Positions 32,071 through 41,848 of a DNA stretch of 64,000 nt are shown piece after piece. The notes below the pieces were generated by a model that did not search any database, was not told the DNA's origin, and saw only the letters and a list, made by a program, of their open reading frames with translations. Every line of letters starts with the position of its first letter. The first letter of the stretch is position 1. The position numbers were made by a program, and so were the translations under genes. The stretch is from positions 186,001 through 250,000 of the forward strand of contig NZ_JBGUAY010000003.1 of the NCBI RefSeq assembly GCF_041821025.1, given 5' to 3'. This DNA comes from Egicoccus sp. AB-alg6-2. Its GTDB lineage: Bacteria > Actinomycetota > Nitriliruptoria > Nitriliruptorales > Nitriliruptoraceae.

Positions 32071-33621
32071 TCAGAGCACCTCCACGGCGGTGTCGCCGGC
32101 GGGAATCGGGGTGAACCCGAGGTCGCGCTCGAACGCCCATCCCACGCGGTACATCAGGTCGTCGCGCAGCAGTGGCGCCATGATCTGCAGACCCACGGGA
32201 AGCGAGGCGTCGGGCGCGTCGGGCGCCTCGGCGGTGCCGGCCGGCAGCGACAGCGCCGGGATCCCGGCCAGCGAGGCCGGCACGGTGGCGACGTCGTTGA
32301 GGTACATCGCCAGGGGGTCGGCGGTCTTGTCCCCGAGGCCGAACGCCACCGTCGGCGAGGTCGGGCTGACCAGCACGTCGGCCTGCTCGAATGCGGTGGC
32401 GAAGTCCTGCGCGATGAGGGTGCGGACCTTCGACGCCTGCAGGTAGTAGGCGTCGTAGTAGCCGCTGGACAGCGCGTGCGTCCCGATCATGATGCGCCGC
32501 TTGACCTCGGGACCGAACCCGGCCGCGCGCGTGGCCGCGTTCATCTCCTCGGCGGTGGGCGCGTCGACGCGCAACCCGTAGCGCACGCCGTCGAAGCGGG
32601 CGAGGTTGGAGGACGCTTCCGATGGCGCGATGAGGTAGTAGGCGGGAAGGCCGTAGCCGGCGTGGGGCAGCGACACCTCGACGATCTTGGCGCCGAGCCG
32701 CTCGAAGCGCTCCAGCGCCTGCTCGAACACCCGCCGGACGCCGGGCTCGTAGCCGTCGCCCTGCAGTTCGGTGACCACGCCGACGCGCAGCCCCTCGATG
32801 CCGTCCCGCAGGGTGCCGAGCACGTCGGCGGGCGTGTCGGTGATCGAGGTGGCGTCGCGCGGATCGTGGCCGTGGATCAACGCCTGCAGTTGGGCCGCGT
32901 CCTCGACGGTGCGGGCGAACGGGCCCGCCTGGTCCAGCGACGACGCGAACGCCACCAGGCCGTAGCGTGACACCGTGCCGTAGGTCGGCTTGGCACCGAC
33001 GATGCCGGTGAGCGCGGCCGGTTGGCGGATCGAGCCTCCGGTGTCGGTCCCGATCGCCAGCGGGGCCATCAGTCCGGCCACGGCGGCGGCGGAGCCGCCA
33101 GAGGAACCACCCGGCACGCGGCCGAGGTCCCACGGGTTTCGGGTCGGGCCGTACGCCGAGTTCTCGGTCGACGAGCCCATCGCGAACTCGTCCATGTTGG
33201 TCTTGCCCAGCACCACCACGTCCGCGGCGCGCAGGCGCTCGGTGACGGTGGCGTCGTAGGGCGGGACCCAGCCGTCGAGCATGCGCGAGCCACAGGTGGT
33301 CGGCACGCCGCGCATGGTCAGGACGTCCTTGAGCGCCAGCGGGACGCCCGCCAGGGGGCCGAGTTCCTCGCCGGCGGCCCGGCGACGGTCGACGTCAGCG
33401 GCGTGTTCGCGCGCTGCGGTGGCGGTGACGTGGAGGTAGGCGTGCACGTCGCGCTGGTCGAGGTCGTCGCTGCCGACGGCGGTCCACACGTCACCGTCGC
33501 CGTCGACGCCGTCGACCGACAGGATGCGCTGCAGATGCGCCTCGACCACCTCGAGGGCCGACACGTCCATGGCCCGCAGACGCTCGGCGAGTTCCGCCGC
33601 GGAGGACTGGGTGAGCTCCAC
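32071..33621 (-). CDS. gatA: Aspartyl/glutamyl-tRNA amidotransferase subunit A
   Basis: The 516-residue amidase releases ammonia from glutamine and channels it to GatB. The Ser-cisSer-Lys triad is visible: Lys in GVPLALKDV, the cis-Ser in [12 protein letters not shown], and the nucleophile in [12 protein letters not shown]. The GTG at 33621 follows GAGGAGG and lies one base after gatC. An insertion ([15 protein letters not shown]) near residue 35 is longer than in most homologues. It is the middle gene of gatC-gatA-gatB. Confidence 0.97.
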   Translation of the reverse strand: MELTQSSAAELAERLRAMDVSALEVVEAHLQRILSVDGVDGDGDVWTAVGSDDLDQRDVHAYLHVTATAAREHAADVDRRRAAGEELGPLAGVPLALKDVLTMRGVPTTCGSRMLDGWVPPYDATVTERLRAADVVVLGKTNMDEFAMGSSTENSAYGPTRNPWDLGRVPGGSSGGSAAAVAGLMAPLAIGTDTGGSIRQPAALTGIVGAKPTYGTVSRYGLVAFASSLDQAGPFARTVEDAAQLQALIHGHDPRDATSITDTPADVLGTLRDGIEGLRVGVVTELQGDGYEPGVRRVFEQALERFERLGAKIVEVSLPHAGYGLPAYYLIAPSEASSNLARFDGVRYGLRVDAPTAEEMNAATRAAGFGPEVKRRIMIGTHALSSGYYDAYYLQASKVRTLIAQDFATAFEQADVLVSPTSPTVAFGLGDKTADPLAMYLNDVATVPASLAGIPALSLPAGTAEAPDAPDASLPVGLQIMAPLLRDDLMYRVGWAFERDLGFTPIPAGDTAVEVL

Positions 33622-33622
33622 G

Positions 33623-33919
33623 TCAGCCCTCCTCGGACACGATGCGGGGCACACCGAAGCGGTCCTGCTCGGCGTGCGGGGCGGCGGCCAGTACGGCCTC
33701 GCGTGGCAGCGAGGGGCGCGGATCGTCGGGACGGCTGACGTCGCGTAGCGCGAAGGGGTGCGTGGTCGGCTCGACGTCCTGTGCCGCGACCTCGCCGACC
33801 TGCTCGGCATAGGCGAGGATCTGCGACAGCTGGGGGGCGAGGGCGTCCACCTCGTCGTCCGTCAGCGCGAGGCGCGCCAGCCGGGCGACGTGACGCACCT
33901 CGTCGGCGGAGAGTGCCAC
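33623..33919 (-). CDS. gatC: Aspartyl/glutamyl-tRNA amidotransferase subunit C
   Basis: A 98-residue GatC wraps around GatA and GatB and stabilises the complex. The sequence [19 protein letters not shown] and [13 protein letters not shown] at the N-terminus, and [21 protein letters not shown]-like C-terminal belt, match the family. GTG 33919 preceded by AGGAGG is the right start; an upstream in-frame start at 33976 would add 19 residues that no GatC has. First gene of the operon. Confidence 0.93.
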   Translation of the reverse strand: MALSADEVRHVARLARLALTDDEVDALAPQLSQILAYAEQVGEVAAQDVEPTTHPFALRDVSRPDDPRPSLPREAVLAAAPHAEQDRFGVPRIVSEEG

Positions 33920-34010
33920 GGGACCTCCTGGGCTCGGATCGAGTCGCCCCGCGCGGGGGCCGAAAGGAGTCGCCACGCACGACGGCGCGAGCCGGACTCG
34001 GGCCCCGAGG

Positions 34011-36050
34011 CTACCGCTCGCCGATCAGGTCCCCGACCGCGGGCACAACGTGCGCCCGGAGCCAGTCGGTGGCCTCGGCGACCGGGAGGGGGCGCGCGAT
34101 CAGGTAACCCTGGGCGATCTGGCAGCCCATGTCGGCGAGGATGTCCAGCGAGGCCCGGGTCTCGACGCCCTCGGCGACGCACCGCAGTCCGAGCCCGGCG
34201 GCGAGTTGGACGACCGAGCGCACGATGGCGGTGTCCTGGCCCTCCACGTCGGCGTCGAGGTTCAGCACGAACGAGCGGTCGATCTTCACCTCGGCGACCG
34301 GCAGTCGCTTCAGCCGGGTCAGCGAGGCGTGGCCGGTCCCGAAGTCGTCGAGGGAGAGCTCCACGCCGGCCGCCTGCAGGGCGTCCAGGGTCGCCAACGC
34401 CCGCGTCGGGTCCCCGAGCAGCGCCTCCTCGGTGATCTCGAGCACCAGCAGCCCCGTGTCGAGCCCGTGTTCGGCCAGGCCGGCCTGCACCGTCGCGGTG
34501 AAGCCCGGGTCGGAGAGGTCGTGCAGCGAGGTGTTGACCGCGACGGGGACGGCGAGGCCGTCCGCCCGCCACGTCGCCAGTTGCCGCATGACCTGGTCGA
34601 GTACCGAGGCCGTCAGCGACCGCATGACGGCGGTGCGCTCCGCCAGGGGCAGGAAGGCGGCGGGCGCGAGCAGGCCCCGCTCGGGGTGGCGCCACCGCAC
34701 CAACGCCTCGAGGCCGAGGGGACGACCGTCGCTCACGGCGACCTTGGGCTGGTAGTGAACCTCGAGCTCGCCGTTGGCGACGGCCTGGCGCAGCTCCGCG
34801 AGCAGGGACAGGCGCTGGGGCGTGTCGCGGATGAGGTCCTCGTCGAAGACGACGACCACCTCACCGGCGGCCTTGGCGGCGTACATCGCGGCGTCGGCGC
34901 GGCGTTGCAGGATCTCGAGGTCGTCGCCGTGCTGGGGCAGCAGCGCGACACCGATGCTGACCTCCACCTCGAGCCGGGCCCCACCGAGGTCGTACGGGTC
35001 GGTCAGCCGGCGCCCGAGCCGTTCGACGACGTCGAGGGCCTCGATCTCGTCCTCGACGTCGAGCAGCAGCACGAACTCGTCCCCGCCGATGCGGGCGGCG
35101 ACGTCACCCTCGCGCACGCCGGTCCGCAACCGCTCCGCCACGAGCTTGAGCAGGTCGTCGCCGACGGCGTGGCCCAGGGTGTCGTTGACGTCCTTGAAGC
35201 GGTCGAGGTCGAGCAGACAGATGGCCCCGGGCTTCCCTTCCGCGAGGTAGCGGCTGACCTGGTCGGCCAGCGACAGCCGGTTCGCCAGGCCGGTGAGGCC
35301 GTCGTGGAGCGCATGCTGTTCACGCTCGAGCGACATCGCCGCGGTCTTCCACAGCAGGTACAGCGGCAGCAGCAGCAGCGGCAGGAACCCCCAGTGCTTC
35401 TCCGCCACCACGACGACCAGCGGGGCGAGGGCCAGCACCGCGCCGGTGGTGAGGGTGTAGTAGCGCACGTTCTCGAAGATCGTGACACGGACGGGCCGGC
35501 GCTCGAGGGCGCCGATGGCGATACCCACGACGGCCAGGTTGACCAGGTGGTAGGCGACGGCGGCGAGGATGGTCGGCAGCAGGCTGGTCGGCGTGAGCAG
35601 GGCCGGCGCGGCCGGGGTCGCCGACCAGCCGAACACGGAGAGGATCGCCCACGCGGCCGCGTAGGACAGCACGTACTGGGCGCCGTTGAAGATGCCGGCG
35701 AAGGCGCGCTTGCGACGGGCGGTCTCCCCGACGAGGGTCGCGACGATGACCCCGAAGACCGCCAGCTCGGCGCCCCAGGCGAGCATCACGGCGAAGAGGA
35801 ACGCCGTGCTGAGCGAAACGCCGTCGGGATCCAACCGTCCCGACGCCACCACCGGGCGTAACTCGCCGAGCACGACGAAGCACAGCATGACCCAGAAGGC
35901 CATACCGGCGAGGCGCAGTTCGCTCCACCCCGGTATGCCGAGGAGGAGCAGCGCCGTGACGGCGGCAGGAACGACCGTCCACCACCAGGCGGCGAAGGGC
36001 GTGCGGCGGAGGACCGGGGCCAGGTGCGGGCCACGTGTGCGGTCGCGCAC
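34011..36050 (-). CDS. Membrane-anchored GGDEF-EAL protein (c-di-GMP turnover)
   Basis: The 679-residue protein has about seven N-terminal membrane segments (residues 22-235), a GGDEF domain (GGDEF at 322-326, with the RxxD inhibitory site Arg313-Asp316), and an EAL domain (EAL 448-450, NTSLHDL, EITEE, DDFGTGHASL, VKIDRSFV and EGVE all intact). Both synthesis and hydrolysis of c-di-GMP are therefore chemically possible; which dominates is unknown. It lies downstream of the GT2-HEAT-REC genes on the same strand, 85 bases after the GT2 stop, suggesting a role in polysaccharide control. Confidence 0.92.
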   Translation of the reverse strand: MRDRTRGPHLAPVLRRTPFAAWWWTVVPAAVTALLLLGIPGWSELRLAGMAFWVMLCFVVLGELRPVVASGRLDPDGVSLSTAFLFAVMLAWGAELAVFGVIVATLVGETARRKRAFAGIFNGAQYVLSYAAAWAILSVFGWSATPAAPALLTPTSLLPTILAAVAYHLVNLAVVGIAIGALERRPVRVTIFENVRYYTLTTGAVLALAPLVVVVAEKHWGFLPLLLLPLYLLWKTAAMSLEREQHALHDGLTGLANRLSLADQVSRYLAEGKPGAICLLDLDRFKDVNDTLGHAVGDDLLKLVAERLRTGVREGDVAARIGGDEFVLLLDVEDEIEALDVVERLGRRLTDPYDLGGARLEVEVSIGVALLPQHGDDLEILQRRADAAMYAAKAAGEVVVVFDEDLIRDTPQRLSLLAELRQAVANGELEVHYQPKVAVSDGRPLGLEALVRWRHPERGLLAPAAFLPLAERTAVMRSLTASVLDQVMRQLATWRADGLAVPVAVNTSLHDLSDPGFTATVQAGLAEHGLDTGLLVLEITEEALLGDPTRALATLDALQAAGVELSLDDFGTGHASLTRLKRLPVAEVKIDRSFVLNLDADVEGQDTAIVRSVVQLAAGLGLRCVAEGVETRASLDILADMGCQIAQGYLIARPLPVAEATDWLRAHVVPAVGDLIGER

Positions 36051-36134
36051 GACCTGCCCTCCCCCAGCTCGACGACATCTTCGCTCGTCGTCTTGGTCGG
36101 CCGCCCGTGGCCTCCACTGAAGCGGCGACGGGTA

Positions 36135-37577
36135 TCAGGACGGATTCGGTCGGTCGGCGGTCCCCCCGCCGAAGCCGGCCCGCGTCATGGTCCCCCACTC
36201 GTGCTGGTCCCGGCGCAGCCAGCGCCCGGTGGCCCGCAGTCGCCACCACAGGGACATCTGCCGGTACCAGACCGGTTCGGTGATGGCGGCCACGAGCTGC
36301 CAGGCCCGGTCCCGGACGCGCAGTTCGGACTCGGTGGCCCGGTCCTCGACGGCGAGCGCCCCGACGCTGAGACCGACCCCCCACAGGTAGGCCAGTGCGA
36401 AGTACAGCAGGGCGAACTCGACGTTGACGATACCGAGCGAGAAACCGAGGACCAGCGCGACCAGCCCGAGCGCCTCGACGATCGGGCCGAGCGCCTCGAC
36501 GCCGGTCATGAAGCCCAGCCCTCCGAACGCCATGCCGCGGTAACGCGGCCGGAAGATGGCGTCGCGGTGGGTCCACAGGGTGTCGAGCAGTCCGCGGTGC
36601 CACCGCAGCCGCTGGTGGCGCAGAACGGCCCGTGAGATCGGCGTCTCGGTGTAGGCGACCGGGTCGGGCAGGAACTGGACCCGGGAGGGGCCACCGGTGT
36701 CGTAGCCGTGGCGGCGCATGCGCACGACGAGTTCGAAGTCCTCGCCGATGGAGTCGTTGCGGTACCCGCCGACCGCGATGGCGGTGGCGCGGTGGAAGGC
36801 CCCGAAGGCGCCCGAGATGATGACGTTGCCGCCCAGCCGGTTCCAGCCGAGACGGCCGATGAAGAAGGCGCGCACGTACTCGACGCTCTGCACGGCGCTG
36901 AGCCACCGCCGATCGATGGCCTTGTTGACGACGCGGCCGTCGCGGACCTCGTCGCCGTTGACCGGTTGGATCGTCCCCCCGACCGCGACGTTGCCCGGCG
37001 ACTCGAGGAAGGCGCGCGCGAGTCGCAGCAACGCGTCGGGCGCCACGACGGTGTCGGCGTCCAGGGCGACGAACAGGTCGCCGGACGCGACGCCGATGCC
37101 CGCGTTGAGCGCGTCCGCCTTGCCGCCGTTGTCCTTGTCGACCACGACCAGGTTGGCGTGCAGACGCGAACGGTAGACCGTGCGCACCGGTCGGGTCGGC
37201 AGGTCGCTCAGGTCGGTCGGCGCGTGCGGATCGGGTACGAGACCGAACGCTTCGACCAGGCAGGCGAGCGTGTCGTCGGGTGAGCCGTCGTTGACGACCA
37301 CGACCTCCAGCCCCGGATATTCGAGCGTCAACATGCCCTCGACCGAGTCGACGATCGTGACCGACTCGTTGTAGGCGGGAGCGATCACCGACACCGTCGG
37401 GGCGTCGGGCGTGCGATGCCACCACGACAGGGTGGCGAGGTCCAGGCGACGCCGACGCTGCTTGAGCTCGCGGCTGGCCAGCAGCAGTTGCAGGCTGTAG
37501 GTGCCGTTGACCAGGAGGAAGTAGCCCAACGCCAGGGTCGCGGTGGTGTACAGGACCGTTTCGAGCCAGGCGATCAT
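36135..37577 (-). CDS. Processive family 2 glycosyltransferase (PgaC/BcsA-like)
   Basis: A 480-residue membrane-bound synthase with one N-terminal membrane segment, a GT2 catalytic domain and three or four C-terminal segments, as in poly-N-acetylglucosamine and hyaluronan synthases. Catalytic motifs are Asp97 (VVNDGS), the DAD at 173-175, GGNVIISGAFGAFHR, Glu279-Asp280 (GED) and QRLRW at 322-326, the last marking processive enzymes. It should extrude a beta-linked polysaccharide. It starts in a one-base overlap with the HEAT-like gene stop. The sugar is not predictable. Confidence 0.9.
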   Translation of the reverse strand: MIAWLETVLYTTATLALGYFLLVNGTYSLQLLLASRELKQRRRRLDLATLSWWHRTPDAPTVSVIAPAYNESVTIVDSVEGMLTLEYPGLEVVVVNDGSPDDTLACLVEAFGLVPDPHAPTDLSDLPTRPVRTVYRSRLHANLVVVDKDNGGKADALNAGIGVASGDLFVALDADTVVAPDALLRLARAFLESPGNVAVGGTIQPVNGDEVRDGRVVNKAIDRRWLSAVQSVEYVRAFFIGRLGWNRLGGNVIISGAFGAFHRATAIAVGGYRNDSIGEDFELVVRMRRHGYDTGGPSRVQFLPDPVAYTETPISRAVLRHQRLRWHRGLLDTLWTHRDAIFRPRYRGMAFGGLGFMTGVEALGPIVEALGLVALVLGFSLGIVNVEFALLYFALAYLWGVGLSVGALAVEDRATESELRVRDRAWQLVAAITEPVWYRQMSLWWRLRATGRWLRRDQHEWGTMTRAGFGGGTADRPNPS

Positions 37578-38611
37578 CAGACCACCGCCTGTTGGAGCCG
37601 ACGCAGCAGGGCGCGGCCGACGGCCCCGGATCGCAGCAGCGACCGACGCGCGACCTGCCGGACCTGCCATGCGGCGTCGTCCGCGAGGTCGAGCAGCACG
37701 GGGCTCGCCGCCGGATCGCGGCCGGCGATGTCGGCCACGGCGAGCCGCACGACCTGGGCGTCACCGACGTGGCGGCGCACCAGTTCTGCCGTTCGGTCCG
37801 GCGCGGTGGCGGCGATCGCGCGCACGGCCGCAGCGCGCACCGGGGCAGCCCTCGCGTACAGGAAGTCGTCCAGCGGCAACCGGACCCGATCGCCGAGCGC
37901 GGCGACGGTGGACAGCGGCGCGACCGGCGCCAGCGGGTGGGCCCCGGGACGCCGCGCCTGCTCCAGGGCGTGTTCGAGCACCCACACCGGCGCGATGTCG
38001 GCCTTGACGCAGACGTGCTTCGCCGCGATCCGCACCAGGGCGGCGTCCGAGACCAGCGCCTCGGCCAGCAGCCCACCCGCGTCGCGCGAGGCGGAGCGGC
38101 GCGCGCGACCGGAGTCGGGTTGCCGGACCAGCTGGCCCGGCCGGTCCGAGAGCCACAGCAGTGCGGCCGCGCGGACCTCTGGATGGGGGTCGTTCAGCAC
38201 CCGCAGGTCGGCGGGATCGTCGCTGGCGAGGTGCAGCAGGCGGACCGCCCGCAACCGGCGCCACCAGCGCGACGAACGCAGGTGGACGCGGGCGCGGCGG
38301 TTGACGTCGGCGGCCCTGGCCAGGGCCGCGAGGACCCCGCGGTCGTCCTCGGCCACCACGCGCCCGGCGGCGAGGCACACGGTTTCCGCCACGGCGGGAT
38401 CCGCGGCTCGCATCACCGTGATGGCGTTCGGCAGCCGCGCCGGGACCGCCAGGGCGTCGACGACGGCTGCCATCACCTCCTGTTCGGCGCGGCGCCTGCG
38501 GTGCCAGCGGCGACGACGGCGCCAGGTGCCACCGAGCATGTCGAGTCCGGCGAGCATCACCAGTGACGTGAGGGCGATGGTGAGGCCGAGGACGACGTCG
38601 AGCCCCACCAT
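37577..38611 (-). CDS. HEAT-repeat-like membrane protein of polysaccharide module
   Basis: The 344-residue protein begins with one membrane segment (residues 6-28), followed by an Arg-rich stretch (RRRRRWHRRRR) and then a long all-helical domain. Units such as DPHPEVRAAALLWLSD and DDAAWQVRQVARRSLL look like HEAT repeats, suited to protein contacts. There is no enzyme motif. It overlaps both neighbours by one base (TGATG), between a REC-HPt-REC regulator and a GT2 synthase, so it may tether or regulate the synthase. I know no characterised homologue. Confidence 0.8.
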   Translation of the reverse strand: MVGLDVVLGLTIALTSLVMLAGLDMLGGTWRRRRRWHRRRRAEQEVMAAVVDALAVPARLPNAITVMRAADPAVAETVCLAAGRVVAEDDRGVLAALARAADVNRRARVHLRSSRWWRRLRAVRLLHLASDDPADLRVLNDPHPEVRAAALLWLSDRPGQLVRQPDSGRARRSASRDAGGLLAEALVSDAALVRIAAKHVCVKADIAPVWVLEHALEQARRPGAHPLAPVAPLSTVAALGDRVRLPLDDFLYARAAPVRAAAVRAIAATAPDRTAELVRRHVGDAQVVRLAVADIAGRDPAASPVLLDLADDAAWQVRQVARRSLLRSGAVGRALLRRLQQAVV

Positions 38612-39756
38612 CAGACCCGGCTCCGGGCGCCGACGAGCGCGACCAGCCGGTCGAGGTCGTAGGGCTTGGGAAGGTGGTCGATCTCCGCCGCGGCCGCCCG
38701 CGCGCGGGCCAGCTCGGTCGGGTTGTCGTGCACCGTCGCGAGCACGACCCGGGTGTCGCGCAGTGCACCTGTGGACGCGAGCCCGTCCAGCACGCTGAGA
38801 CCGTTCAGGCCGGGGAGGTCCACGTCGAGCAGCAGGACGTCGGGCAGCGTGTCGCTCCGTGAGAGCTCGTCCAGCGCGTGGCCGCCATGGTCGTAGCCGA
38901 CCACCTCGAAGCCGGCCAGCTCCAGCCGCCGGCGCACGAGGGCGACCAGGATCTCGTCGTCGTCGACGATGGCGACCAGACCGGCCGCCGTCGCCCTCGC
39001 GACGGCGCGAGCCTCACGGACGGGGGCCGCATCGATCCGCCCGCGGGCCTCGTCCTCGAGCGCCGCCGCGACCTCGCACAGCTCGACCGCGTCGTCGACA
39101 CCGAGGGCGCCGTCACGGAGCAGGAGACGTTCGGCGCGCCTGGCCGGTTCGGCGAGGTCGTGCTCGCCGAGTGCGCCGGCGAGGCCGATGCTCTTGTGCG
39201 CCGCGACCCGCGCGTCCTCGCGACGCTGCACGGTCAGGTCCCCGCACAGCACGGCCGCGCCCGCGTCTCCGATCAGGCGCGCCCGGATCTCGAGCTCCTG
39301 CAGGCCACGTTGGCGCAGGCGCACCGCCTCGCCGTCCTGATCGCCCATGAGCGTGGGCGGGGCCTGAGGAGGCCGGGCGTTCGACGCCCGCAGGGGCGCT
39401 TCCGATCCGGCCCGCTCGCCGTCGAACAGCCGGCGCAGGCGCGCCGCCGTGGTCAGGGCATCGAGTGGCTTTCGCAGCCGTCCGACCACCTGTGGGTGCC
39501 GGATCGCGTCGGGACGGACCGAGCACACCACCACCGGCAGGCTCGCCGTGCGTTCGTCGTGCTGAAGTGCCTCGAGCACGTCGTCGGCCGTGCCATCGAG
39601 CAGCGCACCGTCGGTCACGACGCCGTCGACGTCGACGGCGCGCTCTACGATGCCCGCCACACGGTCGGTGAGCACGATGTCGAAGCCCGCCTGCCCGAGC
39701 ACGAGTTGCAGCAGTGCCGCGAGATCGAGGTCGTCCTCGACGAGCAACAACCGCAC
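38611..39756 (-). CDS. Hybrid response regulator, REC-HPt-REC
   Basis: The 381-residue protein has a receiver (acidic pair LLVEDD, acceptor Asp49, Lys96), an HPt-like helical domain and a second receiver (VDDDEIL, Asp311 in LLLDVDLPG, Lys364 in LPKPYD). The HPt motif is AAHKSIGLAGALG with His187, but Lys of the usual HxLKG is replaced by Ile. Thus one polypeptide carries three phosphorelay steps. AGGAG is only one base from ATG 39762, so GTG 39756 is the better start. It heads an operon with HEAT, GT2 and perhaps GGDEF-EAL genes. Confidence 0.85.
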   Translation of the reverse strand: MRLLLVEDDLDLAALLQLVLGQAGFDIVLTDRVAGIVERAVDVDGVVTDGALLDGTADDVLEALQHDERTASLPVVVCSVRPDAIRHPQVVGRLRKPLDALTTAARLRRLFDGERAGSEAPLRASNARPPQAPPTLMGDQDGEAVRLRQRGLQELEIRARLIGDAGAAVLCGDLTVQRREDARVAAHKSIGLAGALGEHDLAEPARRAERLLLRDGALGVDDAVELCEVAAALEDEARGRIDAAPVREARAVARATAAGLVAIVDDDEILVALVRRRLELAGFEVVGYDHGGHALDELSRSDTLPDVLLLDVDLPGLNGLSVLDGLASTGALRDTRVVLATVHDNPTELARARAAAAEIDHLPKPYDLDRLVALVGARSRV

Positions 39757-39860
39757 GTGCATGCTCCTGAGTGAGGACGGCCGCGAGCCTAGGCGGAAAT
39801 GACCAGCCCACCCGCGCCGATCGTTCGTCGGCACCGCGCCCCTGGCGTGGTCGGCAGGTG

Positions 39861-39870
39861 CCGTTTACGG
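39861..39870. promoter_or_regulatory. Short palindrome upstream of pncB
   Basis: CCGT-TT-ACGG lies 54 bases before pncB in the promoter shared with the REC-HPt-REC gene, and its right half overlaps a possible -10 (TACGGT). A Nudix-type regulator is encoded in this operon, so it is a candidate operator. The palindrome is short and the claim is weak. Confidence 0.25.
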
Positions 39871-39923
39871 TTCAGCCCCACAGGCGCTGGGCGCACCATC
39901 CCGAACCTCGACTGGAGATGGCC

Positions 39924-41258
39924 ATGCCCGATCCCCTCTCCACGGCGCTGCTGACCGACCGCTACGAACTGACCATGCTCGACGCGGCGCTGCGCGACGG
40001 ACGCGGCCTGCGTCCCGCGGTGTTCGAGGTGTTCGCCCGTCGCCTGCCGCCCGGACGGCGCTACGGGGTTCTCGCGGGGACGGGCCGCATCCTCGAGGCG
40101 CTGGCACGGTTCCGGTTCGACGCGGACATCCTCGACTGGCTCGACGACGCCTCCGTGGTCTCGACGGCAACGCTGGAGTGGCTGGCGTCCTACCGCTTCA
40201 CCGGCAGCATCCACGGTTACCCCGAGGGAGAGGTGTACGTGCCGGGCTCGCCGGTCCTCACCGTGCACGGCAGCTTCGCCGAGGCGGTGGTACTCGAGAC
40301 CCTGGTGCTGTCCGTGCTCAACCACGACAGCGCGGTCGCCGCGGCGGCGGCGCGCATGGTCGCGGCGAGCGGGGGTCGTCCGCTCTTCGAGTTCGGCGGC
40401 CGGCGCGCCCACGAACGAGCCGCCGTCGCCGCGGCGCGCGCCGCCTACCTCGCCGGCTTCGCCGGGACCTCGAATCTCGAGGCCGGACGCCGGTACGGCA
40501 TCCCCACGTTCGGCACCTCCGCCCACGCCTTCACGCTGCTGCACGACAGCGAGCAGGACGCCTTCGCGGCCCAGGTGGCCGCCCTCGGCGCGGGCACCAC
40601 CCTGCTCGTGGACACCTACGACACCGAGGAGGGCCTGCGCACCGCGCTCCGCGTCGCCGGCACGGAGCTCGGCGCCGTACGCATCGACTCGGGTGACCTC
40701 GGCAGCGAGGCGGTGCGGGCGCGCAAGCTGCTCGACGAGGCCGGTGCCACCGAGACGCGGGTCGTGCTCTCGGGTGACCTCGACGAGTACCGCCTCGAGG
40801 AACTCCGGGACGCGCCGGCCGACGCCTTCGGGGTCGGCACCTCGGTGGTCACGGGCTCGGGCGCGCCCACCGCCGGCTTCGTCTACAAGCTGGTCGCACG
40901 CGCCGACGCGCCCGGCGGCATCTGTCACCCCGTGGCCAAGAGGGGCGGCGAGAAGGCGACCCGGGGGGGACGCAAGACGGCGTGGCGCCGGCTCACGTCC
41001 GGCAACGCCGTGGCCGAGGTCCTGCGGCCGTTCACCGCCTCGGCCCCCGCCGGTGACGTCCGCCCGTTGCAGCTGCCCCTGGTCGTCGACGGCGAACCCG
41101 TGGCCGCCGACGACCTCGAGGAGGGCCGGGCCCGGCTGCGACGCTCACTCGACGAACTCGACGATGACGCCCGGGCGATCACGGACGGTCCGGTGGCGTT
41201 CCCGACCGTCTTCGACGACGATCCCGAGGCACGGAAGCACCCGGAGGCGTGCGCATGA
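39924..41258 (+). CDS. pncB: Nicotinate phosphoribosyltransferase
   Basis: The 444-residue enzyme makes nicotinate mononucleotide from nicotinate and PRPP, using ATP, in NAD salvage. LLTDRYELTMLDAALRDG at the N-terminus, the phospho-histidine region FGTSAHAFTLL, and the PRPP/phosphate segments RIDSGDLGSEAVRARKLLDE and FGVGTSVVTGSGAP are family signatures. I use ATG 39924, six bases after GGAG; ATG 39918 is too close. It is coupled to pncA by an ATGA overlap. Confidence 0.95.
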   Translation: MPDPLSTALLTDRYELTMLDAALRDGRGLRPAVFEVFARRLPPGRRYGVLAGTGRILEALARFRFDADILDWLDDASVVSTATLEWLASYRFTGSIHGYPEGEVYVPGSPVLTVHGSFAEAVVLETLVLSVLNHDSAVAAAAARMVAASGGRPLFEFGGRRAHERAAVAAARAAYLAGFAGTSNLEAGRRYGIPTFGTSAHAFTLLHDSEQDAFAAQVAALGAGTTLLVDTYDTEEGLRTALRVAGTELGAVRIDSGDLGSEAVRARKLLDEAGATETRVVLSGDLDEYRLEELRDAPADAFGVGTSVVTGSGAPTAGFVYKLVARADAPGGICHPVAKRGGEKATRGGRKTAWRRLTSGNAVAEVLRPFTASAPAGDVRPLQLPLVVDGEPVAADDLEEGRARLRRSLDELDDDARAITDGPVAFPTVFDDDPEARKHPEACA

Positions 41259-41848
41259 CACCGCGATACGACACCACGACGGCGCTGGTCGTCGTCGACG
41301 TCCAGAACGACTTCGCCGCGCCCGACGGCGGGCTGTACGTGTCGCAGGGTGAAGCCGTCGTCCCCGCCGTCAACGCCGAGATCGACGCGGCCCGCGAGGC
41401 CGGCGCCATGGTCGTCTACACCCAGGACTGGCATCCGGAGACGACCCCCCACTTCAGCAAGGACGGCGGGGTGTGGCCGACCCACTGCGTCCAGGGGACG
41501 TGGGGGGCCGAGTTGCACCCCGACCTCACGGTGGACGGTCCGGTGGTCCGCAAGGGCGTGGACGGGGGTGACGGGTACTCCGGGTTCAGCGTGCGCGACC
41601 CGGTCAGTGGCGAGGAGTCGGCCACCGAGCTCGGCCGCATCCTGGAGGACACGCAGATCCGCCGCGTCGTCGTCACCGGCCTGGCCGGCGACGTGTGCGT
41701 CAAGGCCACGGCACTGGACGCCCGGGCGCTCGGCTACGAGGTCGTGGTACCGCTGGCGACGACCCGCTTCGTGGAGCTCGAGGCGGGTGACGGTCAGCGC
41801 GCCGTCGAGGAACTGCGGTCGGCGGGCGTCGAGGTCGTGCCGGCGTGA
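41255..41848 (+). CDS. pncA: Nicotinamidase (isochorismatase-like hydrolase)
   Basis: This 197-residue hydrolase deamidates nicotinamide to nicotinate, feeding PncB. The catalytic triad Asp15 (VVVDVQNDF), Lys100 (VRKGVD) and Cys148 (GDVCVKAT) and the metal ligands Asp58, His60 and His66 (QDWHPETTPHF) are all present, the last set separating nicotinamidases from other isochorismatase-like proteins. GGAGG lies seven bases before ATG 41255. Coupled on both sides. Confidence 0.94.
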   Translation: MTPRYDTTTALVVVDVQNDFAAPDGGLYVSQGEAVVPAVNAEIDAAREAGAMVVYTQDWHPETTPHFSKDGGVWPTHCVQGTWGAELHPDLTVDGPVVRKGVDGGDGYSGFSVRDPVSGEESATELGRILEDTQIRRVVVTGLAGDVCVKATALDARALGYEVVVPLATTRFVELEAGDGQRAVEELRSAGVEVVPA

